From positions 62,001 to 126,000 of the IMG/VR virus record IMGVR_UViG_3300033182_000980: a DNA stretch of 64,000 bases, one strand, 5' to 3'. The notes under the pieces were generated by a model, which was not told the origin of the DNA, did not search any database, and was given only the letters and a program-made list of their open reading frames with translations. Each line of letters starts with the position of its first letter. The first letter of the stretch is position 1. This DNA comes from a virus. This document shows, in pieces, positions 38,701-46,846 of the stretch. A program made the translations under genes and the position numbers.

Positions 38701-39100
38701 GGGTCTTGAATTCTTTATGGGTCTTAAAGAGCAATCAAAGGAAATGATGAAGAATGAAGGCAAGAAGAACTGCGTGTTCTTGGGTACGATGCACTCTTGG
38801 AAGGGATTAGAGTGTCGTGATATGTATTTGCCTATGACTAAGGGAGAGTTCCCCGATGACCGATCACCTATTGATTCGGAGCGTAGGCTTGCTTATGTTG
38901 CGATTACTCGTGGTCAAGATCGAGTGAAGGTTCTTTTCGGTCCTGGTCGAAATGAACACACAGGTGGACCATCTCAGTTTATTTCCGAGGCTTGTATTCC
39001 ATCAGAGGATTTCTTGCAGACTCGAAATGCGAGCTTCAAGGGTGCGAGCATGGAGGACTTAGACTTCATGTACGCTATGGAGCAGTATCTCGATAGCTAA
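35792..39100 (+). CDS. UvrD/PcrA-like superfamily 1A helicase, 1102 aa
   Basis: Residues ~1-260 are a helical extension with no known domain (MKLSLAMRAYEELGG, LQERETKFDLLLDMSR). The SF1A core then follows: SIIAAGAGSGKTRVLASKI (Walker A), ATTFSKEAAGELKKRA (Ia), IFVDEAQDLNQSQH (II), CFIGDDKQAIYEFRGAEP (III), LRTNFRSGRNIVRAAN (IV), FLGTMHSWKGLECRDMYLP (V) and RLAYVAITRGQDRVKVLF (VI). Translocates 3'-5' on ssDNA. The unusual length comes from the N-terminal part and insertions between Ia and II (~360-500). T4 has Dda; a UvrD-like helicase of this size is less common in phages. Confidence 0.9.
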   Translation: MMATPDTRIFADLMKLSLAMRAYEELGGDPKGLKKAETILRRYKGEFDAMVDTMIESLLEEGLPGLPAGPIMTKLTQARKGTLDADEAIGVASAIQEVMGWFNSRLVQLKERYPDKRTKEALCAISSACHEDFIDLNALLQAPRASRATTIGKWIAMACEELNQANEVELGIADLQESNLLAEEIKSIDARIRAGSLSEDERIHLLQERETKFDLLLDMSRNTSNRQAVLSEASRIINTNTTFQTRTGEKQGLTPEQEEAMMVSGKSIIAAGAGSGKTRVLASKIAYTIQELGVNPSQVIATTFSKEAAGELKKRALKYSDGAARGRYIGSTTHSISYNICNKANVFKEMELMNDSQVVSFVQAAIAQVSLLPTTRIGEVEPKPLIDTSKASSETQLIQDQVVEEDDFQIELKKLLIRTTQAIADKALWGQSKGYDWATRDLTDLDNIVQSYRGNKATLVPEDHPAWDDPNFRAMINYKIEYGRGKKSLEKAGPMPGFNRFASQYATKEDKEVPLNQWFNLGVDQYDLMMDRDEKDYMKYIGIAKAKLQSPTELWFEVSESDKSFVAVYAAYEYLKSKKKMYDFDDMLLNANKVLVENPQVLRRLQSTYKYIFVDEAQDLNQSQHILFGLIAGHINPVTLEAYGDGRMTADTYCFIGDDKQAIYEFRGAEPEEFIGISDQEGGEFKTSILRTNFRSGRNIVRAANSLIEKNTKQIKMTCNPNASKEEGRISSEGYLSTETPLSPGAVEVAQEIRQLIELEGWDHEDGEQHKFGIGCRTNKELSGYAFELLVHGLPYYSKRDLLDTVTMLAPVELMSVRSSDPKLRAKAFYNAHKHLLFYIDRTFNEVVERKSASAEMNPLDWYLTGGYRQIYTATSRKKNQNAKAYADMLQSIIDFNGTNEELIEFVSYTVRGVDGKNLMERLGRNLSRAELEDLANETTGEVSQEDLEAYAESGSSVIHRVMRDRTLEEGLEFFMGLKEQSKEMMKNEGKKNCVFLGTMHSWKGLECRDMYLPMTKGEFPDDRSPIDSERRLAYVAITRGQDRVKVLFGPGRNEHTGGPSQFISEACIPSEDFLQTRNASFKGASMEDLDFMYAMEQYLDS

Positions 39101-39111
39101 GAAATCTTAGT

Positions 39112-39145
39112 CGAGTGAGGGTTAAGCGAGACTTTCCCTCACTCG
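39112..39145 (+). terminator. Hairpin 10 bp after the UvrD-like gene
   Basis: CGAGTGAGGG (39112-39121) pairs perfectly with CCCTCACTCG (39136-39145). There is no U-tract; instead GCTAGTTTCTCATAA follows, a weak match to the promoter motif, in front of the RecD2-like gene. Confidence 0.5.
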
Positions 39146-39215
39146 GCTAGTTTCTCATAAGAGTTAAATCATATAACATGAGGAAAATGATCTCTAGTTG
39201 AGAAAGGTTTTCCTC

Positions 39216-41294
39216 GTGTTTTATGTTGCAAAAGTGTTGGGGCAGATTTTTGCTAATCCCCCTTATTATATTTTAAGATGTATCGTAGCTTCGGAGGCAG
39301 ATACAAAACCTATTGTGGTTAAAGGGAAGATCGCCGGTCCTGTCTCAAGAGGTCAAGTGTTCACCTTTCAAGGTAAAGAAACGCTCGATAAGCGTAATGG
39401 AAAAAAGAACCTAGACATCGTTCGCAATCCGATTAACCCTAAGTATTTAAAAGGTTCTGCTCTTTATAGCTGGTCGGATTGGTCAGACCCTCTCATGCAA
39501 GAGTCTATTGAGGTGATCTCAAGCCTCTCCGAAGCTGGTGTGCCTTTGAATGTCATCAACTCCATTTGGAATGATGTTCAAATGTCTCCCGACTCTATCG
39601 CCTCGAACCCTTGGTCTTTGGTCTACAAAGGTGTCTCGTTTCAAGGTGCAGATGAGATCGCTAAGACGCTACTGAAAAAAGACTTTGACCCCGAAAATGA
39701 AGGTCGGGTCGAAGCGTCTATCTTTTGGTCTATGCTTCAAGGTGTGTATCAAGGTCATTGCCACCTAGACACTAATACCGTGTTCAAAGATACTGCTGTC
39801 CTTACAGGCTTGACGAACCCGAAAGAAATCGGTCAAGTCATCAAGTCGATGAAAGAAGCAAAGCCTCCTCGCATCGTGGTCGATAAGATCCAACAAGACC
39901 CCTCTATTGGACTCTATTTGCCCTCTTATTACAAAATGGAGGTAGAGGTTGCCGAAGAAATAAAGTCGCCTCTAAGGGTCAATCCCATGCTTGAAACAAT
40001 GAGTATTGATGACATTAAGTCATACTCACGATACCCATTGACCAATACACAGCTCAAGGCTATCCAGCAAGGTCTTACAGAGCCATTCTCAATCGTGACA
40101 GGATTACCAGGAACAGGTAAGACAACTATCCTCAATACACTGTGTAAAATCCTACTTGATCGTAAAGAGAGTATCTTGCTCATTGCCCCGACAGGTATCG
40201 CCGCAAAACGAGCAAGTGCCTTAACCAATATGGATGCTTTTACAGTCCATAGAGCGTTCGGTGCTGGTCAACCTATGGACGATAAGACAGACAAGTCCGA
40301 CTATGAAGGTGTGAAGAAAGACGAAGAAAGTGGAGTTAAGGGCATTGGGAACAGCAATGACCCAAGCCGAGAGATTTGGAGGCATAACCCTCAAAACCCT
40401 CGCCCCGAATCTGTAGTCATTATAGATGAGTCCTCTATGATTGATCTTCACCTCATGTGGCGAGTGATGAAAGGTATATCGCCTAAGTGCCGAGTCATCA
40501 TGGTAGGGGATATAGCACAGCTACCCCCTGTCGGTGCTGGCTTTGTGTTGTCCGAGCTTATTGAGTCAAATGCAGTACCGAGAGAACACCTTACCGAAAT
40601 CTTTAGGCAAGGCGAGGGGAGTGGTGTTACGATTGCCGCTCACAAGATCCATGCTGGTGAAGTACCTCAACACAACAAGGATTATCAGTTTATTGATCGC
40701 TATACATCACAAGACATTCTTGACGAGATTGTGAACCGATGTAAAGAGCTTCACATGGACCAAGTAGATTTCCATGTAGTCAGCCCCACGCATCATGGCA
40801 AGGTCGGAGTCACGAACCTTAACCGAGAGCTAAGGTCGGCTTTGAACCCCGATATAGGTGGTGCTTTCATCCGAGTAGGCAACGACTCTATCCGAGTAGG
40901 TGATCGTGTGATGATTACCAAGAATGAGTATGATCTTAATGTCTATAATGGAGATATAGGTCGTATTAGGTCGATTGATAAAACAAGCGTGAGCGTACTT
41001 ATAAAGGGTGTAAAGGATCAGATCGTAGACATCCCATCTGACCAAGTAGGGAAGCTCTTGAGGCTCGCTTATGCGACAACTGTCCATAAGAGCCAAGGTC
41101 TTGAATATGACACCATCTTAATGCCTATGACCACAGATCATAGCTCAAACCTATTACAACGCTCTTTACTCTATACAGCAGTCACGAGAGCGAAAGATAA
41201 GGCTGTCTTGGTAGGGGATAAAGACGCTGTGGCTATTTGCGTTGGTAATGCGTCTAGTGGGCTTAGATACTCTAGGTTGAGGTATCGCTTTTAG
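39216..41294 (+). CDS. RecD2-like superfamily 1B helicase
   Basis: 692 residues from GTG 39216, preferred over TTG 39198 because GAGAAAGG lies at the right distance. The N-terminus (VASEADTKPIVVKGKIAGPVSRGQVFTFQG) is the OB-like domain of RecD2, followed by a helical region where helix-hairpin-helix motifs are expected. Core: SIVTGLPGTGKTTILNTL (Walker A), LIAPTGIAAKRAS (Ia), VVIIDESSMIDLHL (II), VIMVGDIAQLPPVGAG (III), LTEIFRQGEGSGV (IV) and LAYATTVHKSQGLEYDTI (V), TAVTRAKDKAVLVG (VI). Moves 5'-3' on ssDNA. It lies in line with the UvrD-like gene, giving helicases of opposite polarity side by side. Confidence 0.88.
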   Translation: MFYVAKVLGQIFANPPYYILRCIVASEADTKPIVVKGKIAGPVSRGQVFTFQGKETLDKRNGKKNLDIVRNPINPKYLKGSALYSWSDWSDPLMQESIEVISSLSEAGVPLNVINSIWNDVQMSPDSIASNPWSLVYKGVSFQGADEIAKTLLKKDFDPENEGRVEASIFWSMLQGVYQGHCHLDTNTVFKDTAVLTGLTNPKEIGQVIKSMKEAKPPRIVVDKIQQDPSIGLYLPSYYKMEVEVAEEIKSPLRVNPMLETMSIDDIKSYSRYPLTNTQLKAIQQGLTEPFSIVTGLPGTGKTTILNTLCKILLDRKESILLIAPTGIAAKRASALTNMDAFTVHRAFGAGQPMDDKTDKSDYEGVKKDEESGVKGIGNSNDPSREIWRHNPQNPRPESVVIIDESSMIDLHLMWRVMKGISPKCRVIMVGDIAQLPPVGAGFVLSELIESNAVPREHLTEIFRQGEGSGVTIAAHKIHAGEVPQHNKDYQFIDRYTSQDILDEIVNRCKELHMDQVDFHVVSPTHHGKVGVTNLNRELRSALNPDIGGAFIRVGNDSIRVGDRVMITKNEYDLNVYNGDIGRIRSIDKTSVSVLIKGVKDQIVDIPSDQVGKLLRLAYATTVHKSQGLEYDTILMPMTTDHSSNLLQRSLLYTAVTRAKDKAVLVGDKDAVAICVGNASSGLRYSRLRYRF

Positions 41295-42484
41295 ACGAAG
41301 ATAGTATCTTCTCTATCTGCACCCGTTGAAATGATCGACACTGGACAAACCTTCTCGCTTATATAACCAACATAAGCCTTTAGGTTCGCATGGAGGAATG
41401 AGTAGTCTTGAACACCCGCTGTATTATCCCAGCCGTCAAAGACTTCCATGCCCCCCTTCAATCCAATCTTTACCTCGCTAAACCCATCGAGGACATCAAC
41501 CTTGGTGAGAGCGAGTGAGGTAAAGCCATTTAGGATTTGAGCTTCCCGAAGCATTGGTAGCGAGTTCCAACCACAGCGTCTAGCCCGACCTGTGACTACT
41601 CCAAACTCACCCCCTTGAGTCCTTAGACGCTCACCAAGTTCACCTGTGTCCTCTAACCCAAATGGTCCAGCACCAACTCGTGTGCAATAGGCTTTCACTA
41701 CCCCAATGATTTCTGCATCACGAGGTAAGGCACAGCCAATACCTGCACTAATGCCTCCTGCAATCGTAGTAGAACTTGTTACGAATGGGTATGTGCCATG
41801 TGAGATGTCGAGGAATGTACCTTGAGCACCCTCAATGATGATCTTATTTGCTCCACCATTCATGGCTTCATGGAGCTTCACAGACAGGTTGTCATAGATG
41901 AATGGTATCCAGTTATTTCTCCACTTGTTCAACTTGGACATGATTTGCTCCTGTACAAGAGGAGCTGATAAACCGCCATGAGCCATAGCGATGAGCTTGG
42001 TTTTCTCTGCCCATGTCTTTGGGTCGAGTAGATCACCGACTCTTAAACCAATGCGTCTGGCTTTATCTTCATAGCAGACACCGATACCGTTGCGAGTTGT
42101 TCCGATACGATTGTCAGATTTCTCTTCACGAGCTGTATCTACCTCAATGTGGATAGGGAGGATGAGATGAGCACGATGGTCGATGAGAACCCTCTTACTT
42201 GCTTCCTCATAACCAACCATTTTACAGAGCATATCGAACTCACCTTGGAGAACATCAAGGTTGATCGCCATACCAGCTCCGAGTACACCCTTTGCTCCTC
42301 TTAGGACACCAGAGGGGAGGAGTCGGAGCTTGTATGTCTCCCCACCAAAGATGATGGTATGCCCAGCGTTGCTTCCCCCTTGAAAACGGATGCAGTAGTC
42401 AGCGTTGCCCGACAAGAAATCAACGATCTTGCCTTTACCCTCATCACCCCATTGAGCACCGATTACAGCTATGACTTGAGTCAT
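41291..42484 (-). CDS. purA: Adenylosuccinate synthetase
   Basis: 397 residues from ATG 42484 (GGAGAT in front; the upstream ATG 42496 contains that site). Makes adenylosuccinate from IMP, aspartate and GTP. GAQWGDEGKGKIVDFL holds the catalytic Asp, so this is PurA-like and not the PurZ variant, which replaces it, of phages with 2-aminoadenine DNA. Also GGSNAGHTI (His), KLRLLPSG, IGTTRNGIGVCYEDKARR, TRVGAGPF and TGRARRCGWNSLPM. Slightly shorter than the usual ~430. Together with the fractured guaC it forms a GMP-to-IMP-to-adenylosuccinate route. Convergent with the RecD2-like gene (four-base overlap). Confidence 0.92.
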   Translation of the reverse strand: MTQVIAVIGAQWGDEGKGKIVDFLSGNADYCIRFQGGSNAGHTIIFGGETYKLRLLPSGVLRGAKGVLGAGMAINLDVLQGEFDMLCKMVGYEEASKRVLIDHRAHLILPIHIEVDTAREEKSDNRIGTTRNGIGVCYEDKARRIGLRVGDLLDPKTWAEKTKLIAMAHGGLSAPLVQEQIMSKLNKWRNNWIPFIYDNLSVKLHEAMNGGANKIIIEGAQGTFLDISHGTYPFVTSSTTIAGGISAGIGCALPRDAEIIGVVKAYCTRVGAGPFGLEDTGELGERLRTQGGEFGVVTGRARRCGWNSLPMLREAQILNGFTSLALTKVDVLDGFSEVKIGLKGGMEVFDGWDNTAGVQDYSFLHANLKAYVGYISEKVCPVSIISTGADREDTIFV

Positions 42485-42499
42485 TTGTATCTCCATTAG

Positions 42500-42516
42500 T
42501 TAATAGTTTGTTTATT
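42500..42516 (+). promoter_or_regulatory. Promoter-like motif TTAATAGTTTGTTTATT
   Basis: Consensus copy between the divergent purA and 42558 genes, oriented to 42558. Confidence 0.65.
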
Positions 42517-42557
42517 GATACCAAGCTATAAACAAGAACCTTGAAAGGAAATGCTTT

Positions 42558-43772
42558 ATGGCCTATCACTTTGATCCCGAAAGTCTCTCACGAGCGATTA
42601 TAAACGAAGCCGAGCAAACAAAAGCACTCAAGTTAAGTCGTTTATCCCATGAAGATATGGTGGGTCTACTCTTACTCACGCTTGCATATAACGAAAAATT
42701 TCACAAGCAGGTTAGAAGGCTGGAAGACTTACTTGATGCCGATGTTCTATTCTTTACATCTAACCGAAAACTTCAGAAGATGGCTCTAACCCTTTGCTAT
42801 GAACTAGAGGCGGATGGTGCGGCTATAGCTCGTGTGATCGTTAATGCTTCTAAAGATAAAAGCATTGAGGGTGCACTTAAAAGAGTTGGGCTTTATGGGG
42901 GGAGAATCCGTGAAGGATCTCATCTTGGAAGAAAAGCGTCTGCTAGACAACACCATGAAGAGATGATGGCTAAGTTTCGTATGCCTCGCCTTGATCGTGA
43001 TCGCTACACCCCATTAAAAGGAATGGAAGGCCCATTTCAGTTTAAGGGTGGAGAGATCCTTTATTATGATCCTCGTGAGGGCAAGTATTATGACCGAGAT
43101 GCTGATATGTATCTTTCAGATCGGGATGCTGACAGGATCACATCACGCACAGCCTACAAACTTGCTGGTAGTGGTTTGAAATCAGTCCAAACATTGCTTC
43201 CTGGCACAACAGACCGAGAAGCCAATCAGTTCCTCCACGCTCTATCTGCTTTGGTCGTAGACGGTGATGTCTTAGATTCACGCATACAGAAGATCAAAGG
43301 GGAGCTGGAGGTTGAGACACCCTCGCATGGTATTCACCCTAGCTCTCCTAGTTATCCAGAGAATGACTTTGTAAATGGCACAACAGGGGCTAAAGTGCAG
43401 TTAGAAATCGAGGTCGAAATGGACGACCTCGAAAGACTCGCCAAGATCAATGTGAGTGATCTATATCTGGATAATGCTAGAGCAGTCCATGCTTTGTGTG
43501 ATGCAATCACCAAGAACATCAATGGCAACATTCTTAGGAATATGGATGATGAGGAGCTTGATCTCGCTTTCGGTGAGGTACAGCATGAGGTCGAGTACGA
43601 TATACCAGAGTATCACAACCTCACTCACATTGAGATTGTTGAGCATGACTATAAGGTAATAGGCTTAGACCTTAAAGGTGATAGAGCAATCGTTGCAACT
43701 GTATTGGTTCGGGTGGAGTATGGCATCTTTGTTGAGTTCGATAAAGATGCTTGGGAAGCCGACAAATACTAA
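42558..43772 (+). CDS. Hypothetical protein, 404 aa
   Basis: The N-terminal ~110 residues are helical (SRAIINEAEQTKALKLSRL, MVGLLLLTLAYNEKFHKQVRRLEDLL). A middle segment GPFQFKGGEILYYDPREGKYYDRDADMYLSDRDADRI has the tyrosine/aspartate pattern of small surface-exposed repeats and precedes a helical stretch. The C-terminal ~150 residues are acidic with a beta-rich end (YKVIGLDLKGDRAIVATVLVRVEYGIFVEFD). No catalytic motif recognised. It has its own promoter motif and precedes a leader gene, so a virion or packaged role is possible. Confidence 0.65.
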   Translation: MAYHFDPESLSRAIINEAEQTKALKLSRLSHEDMVGLLLLTLAYNEKFHKQVRRLEDLLDADVLFFTSNRKLQKMALTLCYELEADGAAIARVIVNASKDKSIEGALKRVGLYGGRIREGSHLGRKASARQHHEEMMAKFRMPRLDRDRYTPLKGMEGPFQFKGGEILYYDPREGKYYDRDADMYLSDRDADRITSRTAYKLAGSGLKSVQTLLPGTTDREANQFLHALSALVVDGDVLDSRIQKIKGELEVETPSHGIHPSSPSYPENDFVNGTTGAKVQLEIEVEMDDLERLAKINVSDLYLDNARAVHALCDAITKNINGNILRNMDDEELDLAFGEVQHEVEYDIPEYHNLTHIEIVEHDYKVIGLDLKGDRAIVATVLVRVEYGIFVEFDKDAWEADKY

Positions 43773-43785
43773 TAGTTTGTTTATA
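43769..43785 (+). promoter_or_regulatory. Promoter-like motif CTAATAGTTTGTTTATA
   Basis: Contains the TAA stop of the 42558 gene. The leader downstream (AAGTGATCATTAAACCCTTAACC, ATGGAGAAC) matches those of 33435 and 33923 but has lost the CTCCATT arm. Confidence 0.65.
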
Positions 43786-43835
43786 CCTACCAATAAGTGA
43801 TCATTAAACCCTTAACCTTGAATGGAGAACCGATT

Positions 43836-44306
43836 ATGAGAAGATCAGCTTCAGAAATCATCAGTGACCTTGAAAATCGTATTGCACGACTTGAAGGTAA
43901 GACAGCCAACCACAATGCGAACATTAAGATCTCAACTTCCTGGTATACAGGCAGTCCAAGAGATGATGTGAGAATGATGACCTTGACTGATATAGTTGAT
44001 GAAGCTCAATCTGATTTTGAGTCTCAACAAAATCAACTTAAGGAAGATATTGAGCTAGGAGACGCTGAACGAGGTACTAACTTTAATGTCTACATTGACA
44101 TTGGATATGGTCAACTTCGCATTAACTCTGGTGCTGATGATGGAACTACTAACTATCAAGCTGGATGTGTTTGTTGTCTTTGGTCTGCTTTTGTAGCGGC
44201 AGGTCTTGCCGAGATGTCCTATCCTAATGCTTCAAAAAAACTAGCTTCCATGCTAAAAACTCGGTTAAGAGGTTTCTCGGTATCTGTGAATATAGAGAAG
44301 GCTTAA
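43836..44306 (+). CDS. Leader protein, 156 aa
   Basis: ATG 43836 is set by ATGGAGAAC and by homology of the leader; a GTG at 43797 would add 13 residues from the UTR. Begins MRRSASEIISDLENRIARLE, then GKTAN. Cargo: ISTSWYTGSPRDDVRMMTL, helical EAQSDFESQQNQLKEDIELGD, strands NFNVYIDIGYGQLRINSG and a Cys-containing hydrophobic helix (AGCVCCLWSAFVAAGLAEMS). Family unknown; the cargo differs from those of the other leader proteins. Convergent with the Mre11-like gene (four-base overlap). Confidence 0.7.
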   Translation: MRRSASEIISDLENRIARLEGKTANHNANIKISTSWYTGSPRDDVRMMTLTDIVDEAQSDFESQQNQLKEDIELGDAERGTNFNVYIDIGYGQLRINSGADDGTTNYQAGCVCCLWSAFVAAGLAEMSYPNASKKLASMLKTRLRGFSVSVNIEKA

Positions 44307-45277
44307 TCTTCGACTCGTTCAAGATAAGAGATAGCCATTTCCTTAGCTCCATTCGACCCCATAGTCTGCATGACTCGCTCTTTGAGCGTAAGCTCTGACC
44401 AACCCGATGTGGCTACAGCTTTCATCTTGTCCACTATGTCCTCCATGCGTTGCTTATCTTCCTTCTCACGCACCGTTTCCTCAATCTTGAATACCTCATT
44501 GGCATCTCGTACAGGAACATCGTGTCGGACGAAGTTAAGCGAATCTTTGGTGGCTTGAACCTCGATCACACAAGGTCTACGGTCTAAGTCATCAAGGTGT
44601 AAAGAGCCTCTAGTTAATGACCCGACATTAACTACCCTCGCTCCATTTAAGAGTGTGGAGATCCCTTGGTCTTTATGCCAATGACCAAAGAACCAACCGT
44701 CAACCTCTGTGTTGTCGTTGAGGAAGTCATATCCGATTATATCCTCGTTCTCGAACATAGAGCCAGTCTTACCTTGCCGAGCCAACAGGTGGCAAGCGAC
44801 TAACAGATAATCCTCGTCTTTCTTCTTTATGCTCTTGAGCCGATCAAAGTCATAGATGACCCCATGATAAGGCACACCCACCACCCGAACCTTGACTCCA
44901 TCTTTCTCAAGGTTGATTTCTACATCATCGCCAAACTGCTTGAACACCCCCGATGAGAATAGGACACCTAGAGGTTGTTCGGGTAAGTAGTCTATATTGC
45001 CATATTTCACATCGTGGTTGCCGACTAGACCATAAGTGGGGCAAGGGTAATGCTCATGTGCTTCACACGCTCTACGGACTAAACTATGGCTGTTCTTGGT
45101 GGGTGATTTAACATCAAAGAAGTCTCCCCCATCAAGCACAGCGTCAATCCCTTTATCTTTGGCGAGATCACCAATCCACTTGAGCTTATTGACCACATCG
45201 TCAGTCCAGTTTCCTGTGCGTCTGCGAGGCGTTTTATCACCCATGTGGACATCGGTTCTCCATAGTAGCTTTATCAT
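44303..45277 (-). CDS. SbcD/Mre11-like metallophosphoesterase nuclease
   Basis: 324 residues with the calcineurin-like metal motifs in order: RTDVHMGD (D-x-H), VLDGGDFFDVK (GD), GLVGNHDVKYG (GNH[D]), VACHLLARQGK (H) and FFGHWHKDQG (GHxH). This matches T4 gp47 / SbcD, which with an ATPase partner (gp46/SbcC) resects DNA ends for recombination-dependent replication. The partner is not in this window, though the GHKL protein nearby is another type of ATPase. The C-terminal ~80 residues are charged and helical, suitable for partner binding. Confidence 0.82.
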   Translation of the reverse strand: MIKLLWRTDVHMGDKTPRRRTGNWTDDVVNKLKWIGDLAKDKGIDAVLDGGDFFDVKSPTKNSHSLVRRACEAHEHYPCPTYGLVGNHDVKYGNIDYLPEQPLGVLFSSGVFKQFGDDVEINLEKDGVKVRVVGVPYHGVIYDFDRLKSIKKKDEDYLLVACHLLARQGKTGSMFENEDIIGYDFLNDNTEVDGWFFGHWHKDQGISTLLNGARVVNVGSLTRGSLHLDDLDRRPCVIEVQATKDSLNFVRHDVPVRDANEVFKIEETVREKEDKQRMEDIVDKMKAVATSGWSELTLKERVMQTMGSNGAKEMAISYLERVED

Positions 45278-45290
45278 AGGTTCAACCTCT

Positions 45291-45306
45291 CAATAGTTTA
45301 TTTATC
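45291..45306 (+). promoter_or_regulatory. Promoter-like motif CAATAGTTTATTTATC
   Basis: Consensus copy between the divergent Mre11-like gene and the 45342 leader gene. Confidence 0.65.
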
Positions 45307-45341
45307 ACTATACTTATATGATCAAACTAAGGAGAACTAAC

Positions 45342-46220
45342 ATGAGAAGATCAGCTAGTGAGATGATTAGAGATCTTGAGCGTAGGGTCGCTCGTCTCGA
45401 AAGACAGGCTAAAAAAGAACCACAGTGGATTACTTGGGCTTTAGAGGTTTTGGTGGAGAGTCGTGAAACTCAAGCCAAAAGCAGAGATGATCTTGAAGAG
45501 AGAAGAAACGGTCAAGTATGGGAATACTATCAAGGTCGTGATGATGTGATCTTGGTTTCTTCTGATGCAGATCGGAGTGATTACATCATTTACGAGAGTG
45601 ATGACGCTAAGATCGCTTTGAACAACGAGATCATGGAGGACATTCTTGAAAATAAGCCTTTAGAACAAATCATTCGGCATATGCCCTGGACAAAAGACAT
45701 TCTTTTAAGCACACTCAGTTTGCGTTATGGAGATCTTCAGATGTGGGCTTCCGAATGGGCAGAGGCTACTGTTGAAGGTTTAGATGATGACGAGCTTATT
45801 GAGAGGGCTGGTATGGAAGATGAGAAAGCAGAGTATGAAGAAGAAAGGGATTACTACGAGAAAAGAATGGATCCAGAAGTAGACGGTAAAATTAATCCTC
45901 TTTATTCGGACAACGCAGAAGTTATGGTCTTTGACTATAATAATATGCTTAACGACCTACCCGAAAATGCCAGAACTAAGTTGGTGGCAGAAGCAGAAGA
46001 AGAGATTAGTACGGCTCTTAAACAGTACCCTTATGAGTATCTTACAGAAGAAATGGGTTGGAGTGAGGGTCAAGTTATTCAAGCATTTGGTTCTCCCGAC
46101 AAAGACGAAATCGAAAGCATCATTGATCAGTTAGGTGCTTCCGAGAGAGAGTTTCAGTATCTCGCACCTAGTGGGAAAAGGCTTAGGACTAAACTCAACT
46201 ATGTGATTGAAGAGATCTAA
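45342..46220 (+). CDS. Leader protein, 292 aa
   Basis: ATG 45342 is set by AAGGAGA and the leader MRRSASEMIRDLERRVARLE, then RQAKK. The cargo is large, acidic and mostly helical (WITWALEVLVESRETQAKS, LSTLSLRYGDLQMWASEWAEATVEGLDDDELIERAG, TALKQYPYEYLTEEMGWSEGQVIQAF), with EYEEERDYYEKRMDPEVDG in the middle. Family not recognised. Part of it (bases for EWAEA) recurs in the remnant at 33784. Twenty-two bases upstream of the SOD gene, so the two may be co-transcribed. Confidence 0.7.
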   Translation: MRRSASEMIRDLERRVARLERQAKKEPQWITWALEVLVESRETQAKSRDDLEERRNGQVWEYYQGRDDVILVSSDADRSDYIIYESDDAKIALNNEIMEDILENKPLEQIIRHMPWTKDILLSTLSLRYGDLQMWASEWAEATVEGLDDDELIERAGMEDEKAEYEEERDYYEKRMDPEVDGKINPLYSDNAEVMVFDYNNMLNDLPENARTKLVAEAEEEISTALKQYPYEYLTEEMGWSEGQVIQAFGSPDKDEIESIIDQLGASEREFQYLAPSGKRLRTKLNYVIEEI

Positions 46221-46242
46221 GATTTCATAGAAGGACAGCAAG

Positions 46243-46842
46243 GTGATTAAGCTACAACCACTACCATACGATTATGACGCTCTTGAGCCGACCATATCTG
46301 AAAAGGCTATGAGGCTACACCACTTGTCTCATCAGCAGGGATATGTAGACAAGCTCAATAAGACGCTAGATATGTATCCAGAGATGCTTAGTCGAGTGGG
46401 CAGTTTGTATCAGCTCATCTCTAACCCAAAGTGGATACCACAAGAAATCAAGCAAGCTGTGATTGACTTTGGAGGGGGCGTTTGGAATCATGCGTTCTAT
46501 TGGAACTGTCTTTCACCTAATCCTGTTCGGTACGAGGACACCTCAAGAGCTTTTCAAGATAAGGTGAATAGAACCTTTGGAAGCTATGAGGACTTACGAG
46601 ATGACCTTATCCTTGAGGGCACTACTCACTTTGGGTCTGGTTGGGTTTGGTTGGCCGAGACTAAGACAGGTGATCTTAGGGTTTATTCGACACTCAACCA
46701 AAACACACCAATGATGAGAGGTCATCGACCTATCTTGACGATTGATCTTTGGGAACACGCTTACTATCCCGACTATGAGAACGGGCGTAAGGAGTTCTTA
46801 GAGCAAGTGATCGACAACTTATTAAGTTGGGGCTACGCTTAA
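46243..46842 (+). CDS. Fe/Mn superoxide dismutase
   Basis: 199 residues, usual length, GTG start with AAGGACAGCAAG in front. The family signature is complete: LPYDYDALEPTISEKAMRLHH with metal ligand His26, HQQGYVDKLN, then GGGVWNHAFYWNCLSP (His), HFGSGWVWLA and IDLWEHAYYPDYENGRKEFL (Asp and His, W-E-H-A-Y-Y). Converts superoxide to peroxide and oxygen. The outer-sphere residue that separates Fe from Mn forms cannot be judged by eye. SOD genes are rare in bacteriophages. No export signal, so it acts in the host cytoplasm. Confidence 0.9.
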   Translation: MIKLQPLPYDYDALEPTISEKAMRLHHLSHQQGYVDKLNKTLDMYPEMLSRVGSLYQLISNPKWIPQEIKQAVIDFGGGVWNHAFYWNCLSPNPVRYEDTSRAFQDKVNRTFGSYEDLRDDLILEGTTHFGSGWVWLAETKTGDLRVYSTLNQNTPMMRGHRPILTIDLWEHAYYPDYENGRKEFLEQVIDNLLSWGYA

Positions 46843-46846
46843 GACT

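Noticed and set aside
41291-42484. PurZ and a 2-aminoadenine (Z) genome
   Set aside because: The catalytic loop reads WGDEGKGK with Asp, as in PurA; PurZ replaces this residue. No other Z-genome gene is seen in the window.
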